Shown one piece after another: positions 51,069 through 60,700 of a stretch of 64,000 nt of DNA. Source of the stretch: Longilinea arvoryzae (GTDB taxonomy: Bacteria > Chloroflexota > Anaerolineae > Anaerolineales > Anaerolineaceae); assembly GCF_001050235.1 (NCBI RefSeq), contig NZ_DF967972.1:1130475-1194474 (forward strand), in the 5' to 3' direction. The position numbers and the translations under genes are program-made. Position 1 is the stretch's first letter, and each line of letters opens with the position of its first letter. The notes beneath the pieces are model-generated. The model had not been told where the DNA came from and did not search any database. It saw only the letters and a program-made list of their open reading frames with translations.

Positions 51069-51941
51069 ATGAAACACACGGTAATTCTGATTCGTCTATC
51101 CATTTTGATTGCCCTGCTGGCACTGGTTGCTTCAGCGGCGGGCGTGTTCGGTCAGGGCAGCGGGCAGCCGCTGGATTTCACCAGCCTGCGCGGGGAAACC
51201 GTCCAGCTTTACGGTCACGGCCTGTACAAGTATGACTCGGTCAGCGGCGCGGCCCAGATGATGGGCCAGGATGTGGTCACCCTGGTTCTGGGCGTGCCTT
51301 TGTTGATCGCGGCCATTTTGCTTACCCGCAGGGGCTCGCTGCGCGGCCGTCTGCTGCTGACCGGCGCGCTGGGCTACTTCCTCTACACGTATGCGTCGAT
51401 GGCCTTCCTGACGGCCTTCAATTCGCTGTTCCTGGTCTACGTGGCCCTGTTTTCCCTCAGTTTGTTCGCCTTCATCCTGGCGCTTTCCGGGTTGGATCCT
51501 GATTTTGTCACCCAACACATCGGAAAGGGTTTCCCACGCACGGGTATTATTGTGCTCCTGTTTGGGCTGGCCGCCTTCCTGAGCCTGGCCTGGTTGAAGC
51601 GCATTTGGACGGTGATGCAGGGCCCGGCCGGCGTGAACGGGCTGGAATCCTACACCACCCTGGTGATCCAGGCGCTCGACCTGGGCGTGATCGTGCCCAC
51701 GGCTCTGCTTACGGCCGTCCTGCTGCTGAAGAAGCGCGCCTGGGGCTACGCCCTCTCGAGCGTGCTGCTGTTCAAGGCGACCCTGTTCGGTGCGGCGTTG
51801 ATCGCCATGATCGTCAGCCAGATGCTGGCCGGGGTGCCCCTGGAACCGGTCATCAGCGCGTTGTTCGTCCTGATCATCCTGGCCGGAATCATTCTGACCT
51901 TCTTGATGCTGCGCAGCGTGCGCGAGGTGAGCCATGACTAA
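51069..51941 (+). CDS. Multi-pass membrane protein
   Basis: 290 residues with about eight hydrophobic helices. The N-terminal helix (LIRLSILIALLALVASAAGVFG) is followed by an outside loop with LDFTSLRGETVQLYGHGLYKYDSV, and the rest is helix pairs with short loops (LLTRRGSLRGRLL, KKRAWGY). No transporter signature is recognised. AAGG precedes the ATG. It lies between the TetR gene (30 nt) and the flavodoxin gene (8-nt overlap), so it belongs to this regulated operon; export or a redox-linked role is only a guess. Confidence 0.75.
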   Translation: MKHTVILIRLSILIALLALVASAAGVFGQGSGQPLDFTSLRGETVQLYGHGLYKYDSVSGAAQMMGQDVVTLVLGVPLLIAAILLTRRGSLRGRLLLTGALGYFLYTYASMAFLTAFNSLFLVYVALFSLSLFAFILALSGLDPDFVTQHIGKGFPRTGIIVLLFGLAAFLSLAWLKRIWTVMQGPAGVNGLESYTTLVIQALDLGVIVPTALLTAVLLLKKRAWGYALSSVLLFKATLFGAALIAMIVSQMLAGVPLEPVISALFVLIILAGIILTFLMLRSVREVSHD

Positions 51942-52566
51942 GATTTCACGGCGAACATTCCTGAAAATCAGCGGCGCGACCCTGGTCGCGGGCGGGTTGG
52001 TTGTCCTGGGGGCGACGCCCCCAGCCATTTCGTTGCCTGAAATGGACTACGGAGAGGATCAGAAAATGGGCAAGAATATTCTGGTAACTTATGCCACCAA
52101 AGCCGGGTCGACCGCCGAAGTGGCCAGCGTCATCGCCGAGACGCTCAGCAAATCCGGCGCCCGCGTGGACCTGCGACCGGTGAAAGACGTACCGAGCCTG
52201 GAGGGCTATCAGGCGGTGGTGATCGGCAGCGCGGTGCGCATCGGCCAGTGGCTGCCCGATGCGAAGGCGCTCATCCAACGCGAGCAGGCACAACTGGCCG
52301 GGATGCCGGTGGCGATTTTCTCGGTGCACATGGAGAACCTGGGGGAAGACGAGGCCAGCCGCCAGGCGCGCGTGGCTTACACCGCGCCGATCCATGCGCT
52401 GGTGACGCCGGCAGCCGAAGCCTTCTTTGCCGGCAAGATCGATCTGTCGAAACTCAGTTTTTTGGAACGCATGATGTCGAAGATGATGAAAAGCGTCGAC
52501 GAAGACCGCCGCGATTGGGAGGCGATCCGCGCCTGGGCGGCGGGGCTGGCGCTGGACGAAAAGTAA
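51934..52566 (+). CDS. Flavodoxin-domain protein with Tat signal (HemG-like)
   Basis: 210 residues. The N-terminus TKISRRTFLKISGATLVAGG is a twin-arginine signal of the SRRxFLK form, so the folded flavoprotein is exported. The flavodoxin domain (about 45-200) has LVTYATKAGSTAEVASVIAE as FMN phosphate loop and VVIGSAVRIGQWLPDA; it resembles menaquinone-dependent protoporphyrinogen oxidase (HemG), which is normally cytoplasmic. Export of a HemG-like flavodoxin is unusual. Last gene of the TetR operon. Confidence 0.85.
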   Translation: MTKISRRTFLKISGATLVAGGLVVLGATPPAISLPEMDYGEDQKMGKNILVTYATKAGSTAEVASVIAETLSKSGARVDLRPVKDVPSLEGYQAVVIGSAVRIGQWLPDAKALIQREQAQLAGMPVAIFSVHMENLGEDEASRQARVAYTAPIHALVTPAAEAFFAGKIDLSKLSFLERMMSKMMKSVDEDRRDWEAIRAWAAGLALDEK

Positions 52567-52665
52567 GTCGTGAGGGGTGAAGGGTGAGTCGTGAAACGGA
52601 AGAACGGTTCACTCTTCACTCTTCACTCTTCACGCATCACTCCTCACCCAATCCTCACACACCGC
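52567..52665. repeat. GTGAAGGGTGA-type inverted repeat patch
   Basis: GTGAGGGGTGAAGGGTGAG on the left is answered by TTCACTCTTCACTCTTCAC and ACTCCTCACCC on the right, a foldable patch between the convergent flavodoxin and dioxygenase genes. Similar motifs occur at 13030 and 25966. Confidence 0.6.
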
Positions 52666-53417
52666 ATGGAAAGCGACCCGCCCCACAACTTTTCGTTGAA
52701 GAAGGCGATGGAGTCTTCGGGCCGTTTGAGGCCGAGAATGTAGAGCAGGGGCAGGTAGTGTTCGGCCGAGTTGATGGCCAGGGCCGCCGAATGCCCCAGT
52801 TTTTCATACTCGATGAGCGGCTGGTGCTGCCCGGCCAGCATCCAATCCCGGGCCTGGGCGTCGAACTCGACCGCCCAATCGAAGGCGGCATCCTCCCAGA
52901 CCATCAGGCGCAGGTTGTGAACCAGGTTGCCGCTGCCAACGATCAGCACGCCTTCGTCGCGCAGAGCATCCAGCTGGCGGCCCAATCGATAATGAAAGGC
53001 GGCGTCCTGCGCGCGGTCCAGGCTGAGCTGCACGACCGGGATATCCGCCTGCGGGAACATGCGGCGCAACACCGACCAGGTCCCGTGGTCCAGCCCCCAG
53101 TCATGGCTCGGCTGAATGTTGGCGTCCGGGGCCAGCTTTGCCAGGCGTTCGGCCAGTTCAGGCTGGCCCGGGGCCGGGTACTGGACCTCATAGAGCGTGC
53201 GCGGAAAGCCGCCAAAGTCGTGAATGGTGCGCGGTTTTTCACCGGCGGTGGCGTAACATCCGCGCGTCTCCCAGTGCGCCGATATGCACAGGATGGCTGT
53301 GGGGCGGGGCAGATCGCGCGCGGCGGCCGCCCAACCCCGGCTGAATTCATTGTCTTCGATGGCGTTCATCGGGCTGCCGTGTCCGATGAATAAGGCCGGC
53401 ATCCGGGTGGATTCCAT
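52644..53417 (-). CDS. DODA-type extradiol dioxygenase (YgiD-like)
   Basis: 257 residues, the usual length. FIGHGSPMNAIEDN and CISAHWETRG hold the metal-binding His residues at the N-terminus, and HDWGLDHGTWSVL and VGSGNLVHNLR complete the LigB fold. Members open catechol-type rings with molecular oxygen (4,5-DOPA dioxygenase); the real substrate in bacteria is often unknown. A near-start GGAGGTGCTGC gives the ribosome site. Its 3' end lies in the repeat patch. Confidence 0.92.
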   Translation of the reverse strand: MESTRMPALFIGHGSPMNAIEDNEFSRGWAAAARDLPRPTAILCISAHWETRGCYATAGEKPRTIHDFGGFPRTLYEVQYPAPGQPELAERLAKLAPDANIQPSHDWGLDHGTWSVLRRMFPQADIPVVQLSLDRAQDAAFHYRLGRQLDALRDEGVLIVGSGNLVHNLRLMVWEDAAFDWAVEFDAQARDWMLAGQHQPLIEYEKLGHSAALAINSAEHYLPLLYILGLKRPEDSIAFFNEKLWGGSLSMRCVRIG

Positions 53418-53580
53418 GCAGCACCTCCGCTTGTAACGAATCCGATAAGTTGATTATAGCGTGCAAAACAGGGGCGCGGCGCGTTGAGGAACGCATTTTT
53501 TTTAGCCGCGCCCCTGTGGGGCGTCGAAACCAGCGCATGATTCTGGTTTCGGGATCGCTAAGAAAATAACAGGATGAGCC

Positions 53581-56193
53581 CTACTTTATCCATCCGGTCC
53601 AGAGAAGTGAACCGGCACCGGAGGGCAGGACCAGGCGTTTCGAGCCGCTTTCCACGTCGATGACCAGCAGGCCGCCCAGGTCGGCGATGTTCGCCGCGAC
53701 CCTTTTCCCATCCGGCGAGACGGAGATCTCGACGGCATATTTGCCTGAAGCCGGCCATCCGAGCAGTGCGGCGGACTGGGCGGTTTGCAGGTCGAAGCTG
53801 CGCAGGCTGTAAACGCCGTCCGACAGGATCGGCGAACCGTCGACCAGCCAGCGATCGGCGGCCAGACGCGGGAACTGCATGTTCCAGGGCAACACGGGTA
53901 CGACGACTTCATCGGTGCCGGGCTGCAGATCGCTGCGGCACAGGGAGTATTCGTTGATCGCGGTGGCGCCGGTGGAGCAGGCGAAGAACAGGGCCATACC
54001 GTCCGATGTCCAGGTGGCGGGCGATCGATCGTCGATCTGCGGCGATTGGGTCAGGTTTTGCAACTGCGTCGCGCCTGTCTCAGGGTCCAATGCGAGCAGG
54101 AAGATGTCGCTGGCGCCGGAAAGCTGGTCCTGGGCTGCGCCGCCCAGCGCCATGCGGTAATCGGACGGCGACCAGGTGATGGCGTACAGGTCCTGCGCGC
54201 CGGTGTCGGCGGTGAACGCGTCGCAGGCGGCGCTTTCACGGCAGGTCAGGTCGATGACGCGTACGTAGCGCTGGCCAGACGCGCCGGGCTGATCGCTGGC
54301 GGCCAGATAAGCCAGGAAGCGACCGTCAAAGGACCAGGCGAAATCATAGGCGTTGCGTTCGAACCCGCCAACCAGCAGGCGCGGGGCGCCTTCGGCAAAA
54401 CGCAGGGTGTACAACTGGCGGTAGTGCAGGCTGGAAGTGGAGTCGCCGTCGCCGGTCAGATAGTCGATGCCCAGGCCGTCCGGGTGAGCGTAGGCGGCCA
54501 GGACCTGACCCGGCAGGGTGGCCACGGGTTCGGGTGCGAAATCCGACTCCGCGGAGGCGGCATAGAGCAGGGAATGATCGCCTTCCTGCGCCACGCTCAG
54601 CAGGTCGCCGGAATGCAACTGCCGGCCGGTGTACTGGAAGGCGTCCATCGGCAACGGTTGGCCGGTGGGCAGGGGCTCGAAGGCGCCGTCGGTGATGACC
54701 TGCGGCTCGGAGGTGGCTTCGAGGCCTTCGGCGGGCGCATCGAAGCTGAGCGTAAAGGGGCCGCGCGCCTTGAGCGCCGCGCTCGTCAGCGGGATGCGCA
54801 ATTCACCGCTCACCAGCCCGTCCGGTTGGAGCAGTTCGACCTGAATCGAGATGCCATCCGGACCGCTGCCCGCACCGTAGCGGTCATTAATGCCTTCGGG
54901 CCTGCCGACTTCGAGCGCGTAGGGTCGCAGCACGGCGCTGTCGTCGAGCGGGTCGGAGGTGACTGTCAGGGTCAGCGAATTAACGCCGTCCCCGTTCAGC
55001 TCGGCATGCCCGAAGTGCAGCGGCTGCCCGGCCACGTCGATGGTCTGGTCGATCTCCCAGGCCTGACCGGTTTGCGGGTCCGGGCCCAGGTCGACGACGA
55101 GTTCATCGGCCAGCGGAATGGAGGCCAACACGGCCGGAATTTGCAGGTTAAGTTGACCGGTGAGGACCTGAGCGCCGGGGAAGGTCAATGTGGAGGTCAG
55201 ATTCGATTCATCGCCCAGCAGGCGGATGTAGTCCGGGTCGATGGGGAAGGCGTTGCCGGACGCGTCGCTGAGGAGGATGCCGGCGGTTTCGCCGCTGTTT
55301 TCGAAGGGGGAAAGGCTGAAGGGCGAGCCGGGGATGAACTGCCCGGACGGCGTGGCTTCCACAAGCACCTGCAGCTCGTCCGGCGTGCGCGCGGCCGCCT
55401 GAACGCAGATGCGAATTTCGAGCACCTCGGCGCAATTGGATGGCGCGCCCGTCTCGGCGGCTCCCTCCGCGGGGGTGGGATATGGGACGCTGATGTTGGC
55501 GGGGGCCAGAGCCGATTCGCCCCCCGGCACCCAGGTCAGCGGGATGCGCCAGCCCTCGGGCAGGGCCAGGGTCACCGCGGTCACATCGGCCGGCAGGGGC
55601 GGGAAGAGCGCGACCACGCCGAGCGAACCGGGCTCATCGGGCGACCAGCCCCAGTTGAGCAGCTCGAAGCGCTGCCCGTCGGGGGTCTCGAGCCAGGCGC
55701 CGTCGATGGGGCGGGCCTGGTCGTTGAATTCGAGCCAGAGCTGGGTATCGCGGGCGGTGATCAGGCCGTTGGTCACGGTCAGGGAACGATCCTCGTGCAC
55801 CTGCGTAACCGGGTTCGCGAGCACCCGCGCCTGATCGAGGTCGACAAAGCCGACCTGCGGCAAATAGGCGAAACCGAACAGGCGTCCCAACGAGGCCAGC
55901 ACCGGCTGGCGGAAAATGACCAGCAATGCGAGGAGCGCCACGGCCAGGGCGGCCCAGGCCCAGCGCAGCGTGGGACGCGGTTGTGGACGGCGGGTGTGTT
56001 GAAGCCAGCGCTCCTTCAGGCCGCGGCGGGGACGAATTTCGGCGGAAAAATCGGCGCCGGCGATTCGCGCGGCCGGTTCGAGCGCCGCCCGAACGGAGGG
56101 GTCGAGCCCGGCCCGGCTGCCGTCGGGTGATGCTCCGCTCAGCAGGCGGTCGAGTTCGCGATTGAAGGCCAGGATGGAATCGTTTTCACTCAT
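53581..56193 (-). CDS. Membrane anti-sigma-like protein with extracellular beta-propeller
   Basis: 870 residues. A cytoplasmic N-terminus (about 1-75, with LAFNRELDRLLSGA) precedes a single membrane helix (about 80-97). Outside come a DUF4179-like domain (about 110-240), beta-sandwich segments with a Cys pair, and a C-terminal WD40/TolB-like propeller (about 560-865: DFAWSFDGRFLAYLAA, ITWSPSDYRMALGG, ISVSPDGKRVAANI). It overlaps the ECF sigma gene by eight bases and so is its anti-sigma factor by position. The large outer part would be the sensor. Confidence 0.8.
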   Translation of the reverse strand: MSENDSILAFNRELDRLLSGASPDGSRAGLDPSVRAALEPAARIAGADFSAEIRPRRGLKERWLQHTRRPQPRPTLRWAWAALAVALLALLVIFRQPVLASLGRLFGFAYLPQVGFVDLDQARVLANPVTQVHEDRSLTVTNGLITARDTQLWLEFNDQARPIDGAWLETPDGQRFELLNWGWSPDEPGSLGVVALFPPLPADVTAVTLALPEGWRIPLTWVPGGESALAPANISVPYPTPAEGAAETGAPSNCAEVLEIRICVQAAARTPDELQVLVEATPSGQFIPGSPFSLSPFENSGETAGILLSDASGNAFPIDPDYIRLLGDESNLTSTLTFPGAQVLTGQLNLQIPAVLASIPLADELVVDLGPDPQTGQAWEIDQTIDVAGQPLHFGHAELNGDGVNSLTLTVTSDPLDDSAVLRPYALEVGRPEGINDRYGAGSGPDGISIQVELLQPDGLVSGELRIPLTSAALKARGPFTLSFDAPAEGLEATSEPQVITDGAFEPLPTGQPLPMDAFQYTGRQLHSGDLLSVAQEGDHSLLYAASAESDFAPEPVATLPGQVLAAYAHPDGLGIDYLTGDGDSTSSLHYRQLYTLRFAEGAPRLLVGGFERNAYDFAWSFDGRFLAYLAASDQPGASGQRYVRVIDLTCRESAACDAFTADTGAQDLYAITWSPSDYRMALGGAAQDQLSGASDIFLLALDPETGATQLQNLTQSPQIDDRSPATWTSDGMALFFACSTGATAINEYSLCRSDLQPGTDEVVVPVLPWNMQFPRLAADRWLVDGSPILSDGVYSLRSFDLQTAQSAALLGWPASGKYAVEISVSPDGKRVAANIADLGGLLVIDVESGSKRLVLPSGAGSLLWTGWIK

Positions 56194-56701
56194 GAGATAC
56201 CTCCGCGGCGCGGCTGGAAAGGCGTATGCGCAGGCGGTTCAAGGCGCGGTAAAGGATGACGCCGACGTTGCTTTCGCTCAGGCCGCTCAGTTCGGCGATC
56301 TGGCGGTTGGTAAAGCGCGAGGCAAATTTGAGCGCCAGCAGGTCGCGTTCGCGCTCGTCCAGTCCGGCCAGGGCAGCCAGCAGCGCCTGGCGCTCTTCCA
56401 TTTCGATCAGGCTCAACTCCGGCGGTGTTCCAGGCGCGGCCAGATCCTCCGCCAGGTCGGCCGGACGGCTGGCGGGCGAAGCCCAGTGGTTGGCGGCCAG
56501 GTTGCGGGCGATGGTAAAGATCCAGGCGCCGAAGCTGCCCCGGCGCGGGTCGAAGCGCCTGCGATTCTGCAGGGCGCGTTCGAAGGCTGCCGAGGCCAGA
56601 TCATTGGCCGTGTCGGCATCTGCGCCGCGCAGCCGAAAGTAGCGAAAGACCGCCGGGTAAAAACGTTCGAATTGGGCAGGAAGGTCGTCAGGGACGTTCA
56701 T
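56186..56701 (-). CDS. ECF-type RNA polymerase sigma factor
   Basis: 171 residues. Region 2 (about 8-75) has FYPAVFRYFRLRGADADTANDLASAAFERAL and GAWIFTIARN; region 4 (about 110-160) has LDERERDLLALKFASRFTNRQIAELSGLSESNVGVILYRAL (key parts: ERDLLALKF and GLSESNVGV). It directs transcription in response to its anti-sigma partner encoded downstream. There is no ribosome site and a TATAGA-like box lies nine bases before the ATG, so the message may have almost no leader. Such genes often control themselves. Confidence 0.93.
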   Translation of the reverse strand: MNVPDDLPAQFERFYPAVFRYFRLRGADADTANDLASAAFERALQNRRRFDPRRGSFGAWIFTIARNLAANHWASPASRPADLAEDLAAPGTPPELSLIEMEERQALLAALAGLDERERDLLALKFASRFTNRQIAELSGLSESNVGVILYRALNRLRIRLSSRAAEVSHE

Positions 56702-56837
56702 GGGTTCTACTCTATACTACAGGTAAGGCCCGAAAGTATTACAGGTCCTGACGGACGTGCGGATGAGTTCTGTGTTCAGCGGGAGTCTGTCGTTCGTTCT
56801 GGCCACCAGCCGGCCGGCCCGGGCGCGTAACAGGGAG

Positions 56838-57308
56838 TCAACCGCGGGGTTCCAGCGCGCTGCGCAGCTTTGCGATCACTCCCACGTGATAGGAGATGTG
56901 CGCCAGCAGCGCCAGCCAGGCATCGATCACAATTTTCGGCCAGGCCTGGCGGGCTTGCAAACGCTCCTGCACCTCAGCGTAGGTGCCGCGCAGCTCCAGG
57001 CGCAGGTTCCTCCAGGCGGTTTCGTTCAGGCTGCGAACCTTCCAACTGGCCGGATAATCGGCCTGCGGGGACTGGCCTTTCTCGTAAGCCAGGAACAGGT
57101 TGAGATCGTAAAGCAGGTGGGCGCAGTGCGCGGCGATGGTCTCGTCGCCGGGGCGCAGTTCGGCTGAGGCGGTGCGGGCGTCGATCGAATCGATGCAGCC
57201 GAGCAGTCCGGACGTACCGGTATCGAGAAAGGCGGCCCTGGAAGACACGCCGAAGGCCTCGGCCAACAGACTGCTGATGGATTGCTGGAAGTCGGAGGTT
57301 TGGATCAT
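56838..57308 (-). CDS. DinB-family protein
   Basis: 156 residues in a four-helix-bundle pattern: IAAHCAHLLYDLNLFLAYEKG carries the first metal His of the DinB/YfiT fold, and LLAHISYHVGVIAKL at the end the other His residues. Members are metal-binding, sometimes thiol-dependent transferases such as bacillithiol S-transferases; the activity here is unknown. GGAGACGCCC precedes ATG 57308. Single gene. Confidence 0.82.
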   Translation of the reverse strand: MIQTSDFQQSISSLLAEAFGVSSRAAFLDTGTSGLLGCIDSIDARTASAELRPGDETIAAHCAHLLYDLNLFLAYEKGQSPQADYPASWKVRSLNETAWRNLRLELRGTYAEVQERLQARQAWPKIVIDAWLALLAHISYHVGVIAKLRSALEPRG

Positions 57309-57762
57309 GGGCGTCTCCGTGAAAATGTCAGGCTGTGAAGATGATTATAGGGAATTCGAGGAATAGTGTCTATTGGCCGGATGGGGAGGAAAATCGAGCA
57401 GTCTGCGATTCAGGAAATGCCGTTAGGCGCATAAATCGGTCACCTGAAGACCTAGATTGCATCGGATTTTGATGAATAGGCTGGTTGATGGCAGTGCTAA
57501 AATAGGTAGAGCCAAAAACAGGATAAGTGAAGTAAATACTGTGGCTTAGAGATACGTTTTTCTGAAGCCCAATAATTAAAACGGTGGATGCTTGTTTACG
57601 GGTTGTGAATGAATGAAAGAAATTCAGCCTGGGGGCAACGGTTGTGGAGATTTTTTCATGCAAAGAAGTGGATATAACGTGCTCTAGGAATGGAGCGCGT
57701 TTGTTTTTCATTGATTGACTGGAATGCAAACGTTCCTGTTGTAACCCTATAAAGGATCAAAA
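57309..57762. other. AT-rich intergenic region before the large secreted protein gene
   Basis: About 450 bases, clearly AT-richer than its left neighbour. A 119-codon minus-strand frame (57370-57729) has no ribosome site or recognisable motif and is not supported. GGAACG/CGTTCC-like pairing around 57720-57737 lies close to the start of the next gene. Confidence 0.4.
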
Positions 57763-60700
57763 ATGGTAATAAAAAAGAATTGCCTTTTCAGTATTGGGGT
57801 CATTCTATCCTTTTTGTTTTCCGGTTCTTGGAATTATGCAATCGCACAGGCGCAAACTGAACAACGCGTTCGCCTGGTTTTGGCATTCCCGAATCCAATC
57901 ACCCTCTCTGTTCCGGCAGGTTTGGATCAGGAGGAAACCGAGAGGTATGCCAGGGAATTCTACAACCAGCAGGTCCAGTCTCTATTGAAGGATCTCGAGC
58001 CGTATCTGTCGAACGGAAGTATTTCGAATGTTCAGCTTCTTCCTGCATTGAATAGCATCCGTGTAACGGTGAAAGACTCAGGCACTTTCAACCCTTTGAA
58101 CGCGACGCCTTCCAATACCGAAGGCGAACCCATGAATGATTCTCCATTCAAAATAGTTGAATCTTTCTCCAGTATCCCCATTATGACCAGCACGGATGCG
58201 CAATCCCTGCCTGATTTTTTATCTGACTCGGTTCCATCTCAGGGCCGGGATGTGCTTTCTATTTTAAATTCGATAAACACTATTGCCAGGGTGGAACCCG
58301 ATAACGCGACTCCTTCTCAATGCACCCATGCGGCGGCGGATAATTTCCGCGCTGAAGTTTCGGCTGTCTCCGCCTGGCGGCAGGCAGTCTCGCTGCGCCA
58401 ACAAAATGGCGAAACGCCAACGGGCGGTTCCCAGCAGCCCAGCATTCACATCAATATGGGAAATGTTCCCTCGTATATCGAAGGAAATGTGGGCGGAAAA
58501 ACAACGGTTCGTTTACATGTGCTGCGGGGTGGAACGGTCATTGGCAGAGATTCGCAAATCAGCGGCGACGATGGAAGCTATCTTTTCTGGCCATCATCCA
58601 ATTCGTATGACTGTGCGCCCGGCGCGCAGTGGGCGTTGGAACTGGGTGATGTGGTGCAGATCAGCGCAAACGGATACACCGTTCAAACCGTGGTGGTAGA
58701 TATGAAGGGTTATGCCTACGCAGAAGGCCAACGCGTGGAAGGCACCGCGCCTGTGGGACGCTCCGTGGTGGCACAGCTTTCCTGGTATGAGTCGCTAAAT
58801 CTCTGTCAGGCCTTATCGACTCGCTCTGAGACGGTAGCTGTCAATGCGGATGGAACGTATAGCGCGCCGGTCTCCACCCAGTTCAATCGCAGCGTATCGG
58901 GTCTTGTCGAGGCGCTGGATGCGAATGGCAATGGCACCTATCGACCATTTCAAAAATACCAGTTGGTCGGCAATCGCTGGGGTGGGTATAGCGTAATCCT
59001 GCAGCCGAACACGGCCTTTACCATTCAACAGCGCCGGAACGGCGTGCTGCTTGCCACTCAAACCGGCGTAACCAATGACAGTGGTTATTATTACGATTAT
59101 TTCGATGGGGGGCCCGGCGATGAGTTAACGCTCACGACCGGGACCATTACCATGAAACAGGTCATTATTATTGAACCAACGATCAACGTCGATGCTGTAA
59201 ACAACACCATCAGCGGAACCACCACGCCTGGTGTGGCCATGCGCCTGGGCGGAACCGAAAGCTCCCTGGAACCGATCCATTGCCCGGATAACGAAAACAC
59301 CTGCCTGACACAGGTAGCCGACTCGAACGGGAATTACAGCTTTCATTTGGCTCAATCCGTTAATGATCTGGCATTTGGGATTTCTTTTATGACCCGGGAA
59401 GGCGAAGGATGGAATATGTATGCATCCAGCGCCCCCACAACCCTAAAGCTCCTGGTCTTGGCAGACCCAGGCACCATTCAGGGACGCTGGTATGAGGGAA
59501 CGACGCCCTTGACGGTCCGGTTGTTGGATGGAGATGGGGTCGAACAGAAGACGGTGACCGTTCAGCGCCCCGAGTCGACCAGCAGTTTCTTCGCCGCAGC
59601 CGGCATGAAGATCCCATATGGGTGGCAGGTCGAAGTGAGCGATGGGGTAAACACCCAAACGATGACGGTCGGTCTGGATACCGTCAATGTCGATAATATA
59701 ACAGACCAAATTACCGGCGTTACCCTGCCAGGTCATATTAAAGCCACAAATGGCAAATTTTGCCTTGAGTCGGATGTGGCGTCACAGGGGCCTTTTTCAT
59801 TGGGTGGCGTCGATATTCCGTCAACAGTCACATTTTATGTGACTCAGACTGACGCGGATGGCTTTCAAACCCAGCGATATGTTTCTCTGTACAAAAATAA
59901 CCCTTTGTCGTTTTCCTATTACCCAGGGAAATGGATCGTCTCCGGACATTTCGACGCGCCTTATGGGACGGTCATTGCCTATTTAATGCGTGGAGAAACG
60001 ACGCTGACCTTTCTATCGACGAATAACAGCAGTTCAAGCGCTCCGGGCGAATTTGAAATCCCATTGAGTCCGGCGAATTATGAATTTCAAGCCGGCGATT
60101 CGATCTTGTTATTGAAACCGGATGGCAGTTCATTCACCGTGCAACTGGCCTATGCGACGGTAAATGTTGACACCGCCGGAAAAAGGGTTTTTGGAAAGGC
60201 TCCAGCGAATAGCATCATACAGGCAGGCGTTGGTCGAGATTCTCCTGGAGGTACTTTTCGATTTATGCCTGATAGCGTTGTTGATGCAGACGGCAACTAT
60301 GCTGTTCAAATCCAGGCCGACGATATCTGGCAGATGTACAACTGCAATCGCGTGGATATCGCCCCGCGTTGCGTTTTCCCATGGATGATCTATGAGTCTC
60401 CAGAAAGTTACCTGTATTCTTATTACGGCCAGCAACCCATGCCCGAAGCCGCTGATCGTTTTGAACCCGATGATACGAAGGATGTTGCCTCCAGCTATAC
60501 AGAGCCTCAGCTTCATACCCTTCATTCACAAGATGATTTTGATTGGGTGCGGTTCGAGGTCCCTCAATCGGATGTAGACAAGCATACCATCTATCATATT
60601 TATACCTATGATTTGGGATGGGATATGGGTACCTATTTGGAATTGTGGGACGGAAATGGCAGCTATTTAACCGGGACTTATAGCATTAACCAGGATAATC

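Noticed and set aside
53785..56130. 781-codon open frame on the plus strand
   Set aside because: Antisense shadow of the anti-sigma gene, without recognisable domains.
57370..57729. 119-codon minus-strand frame
   Set aside because: No ribosome site, no motif, AT-rich sequence where open frames are not expected to be informative; left as non-coding.
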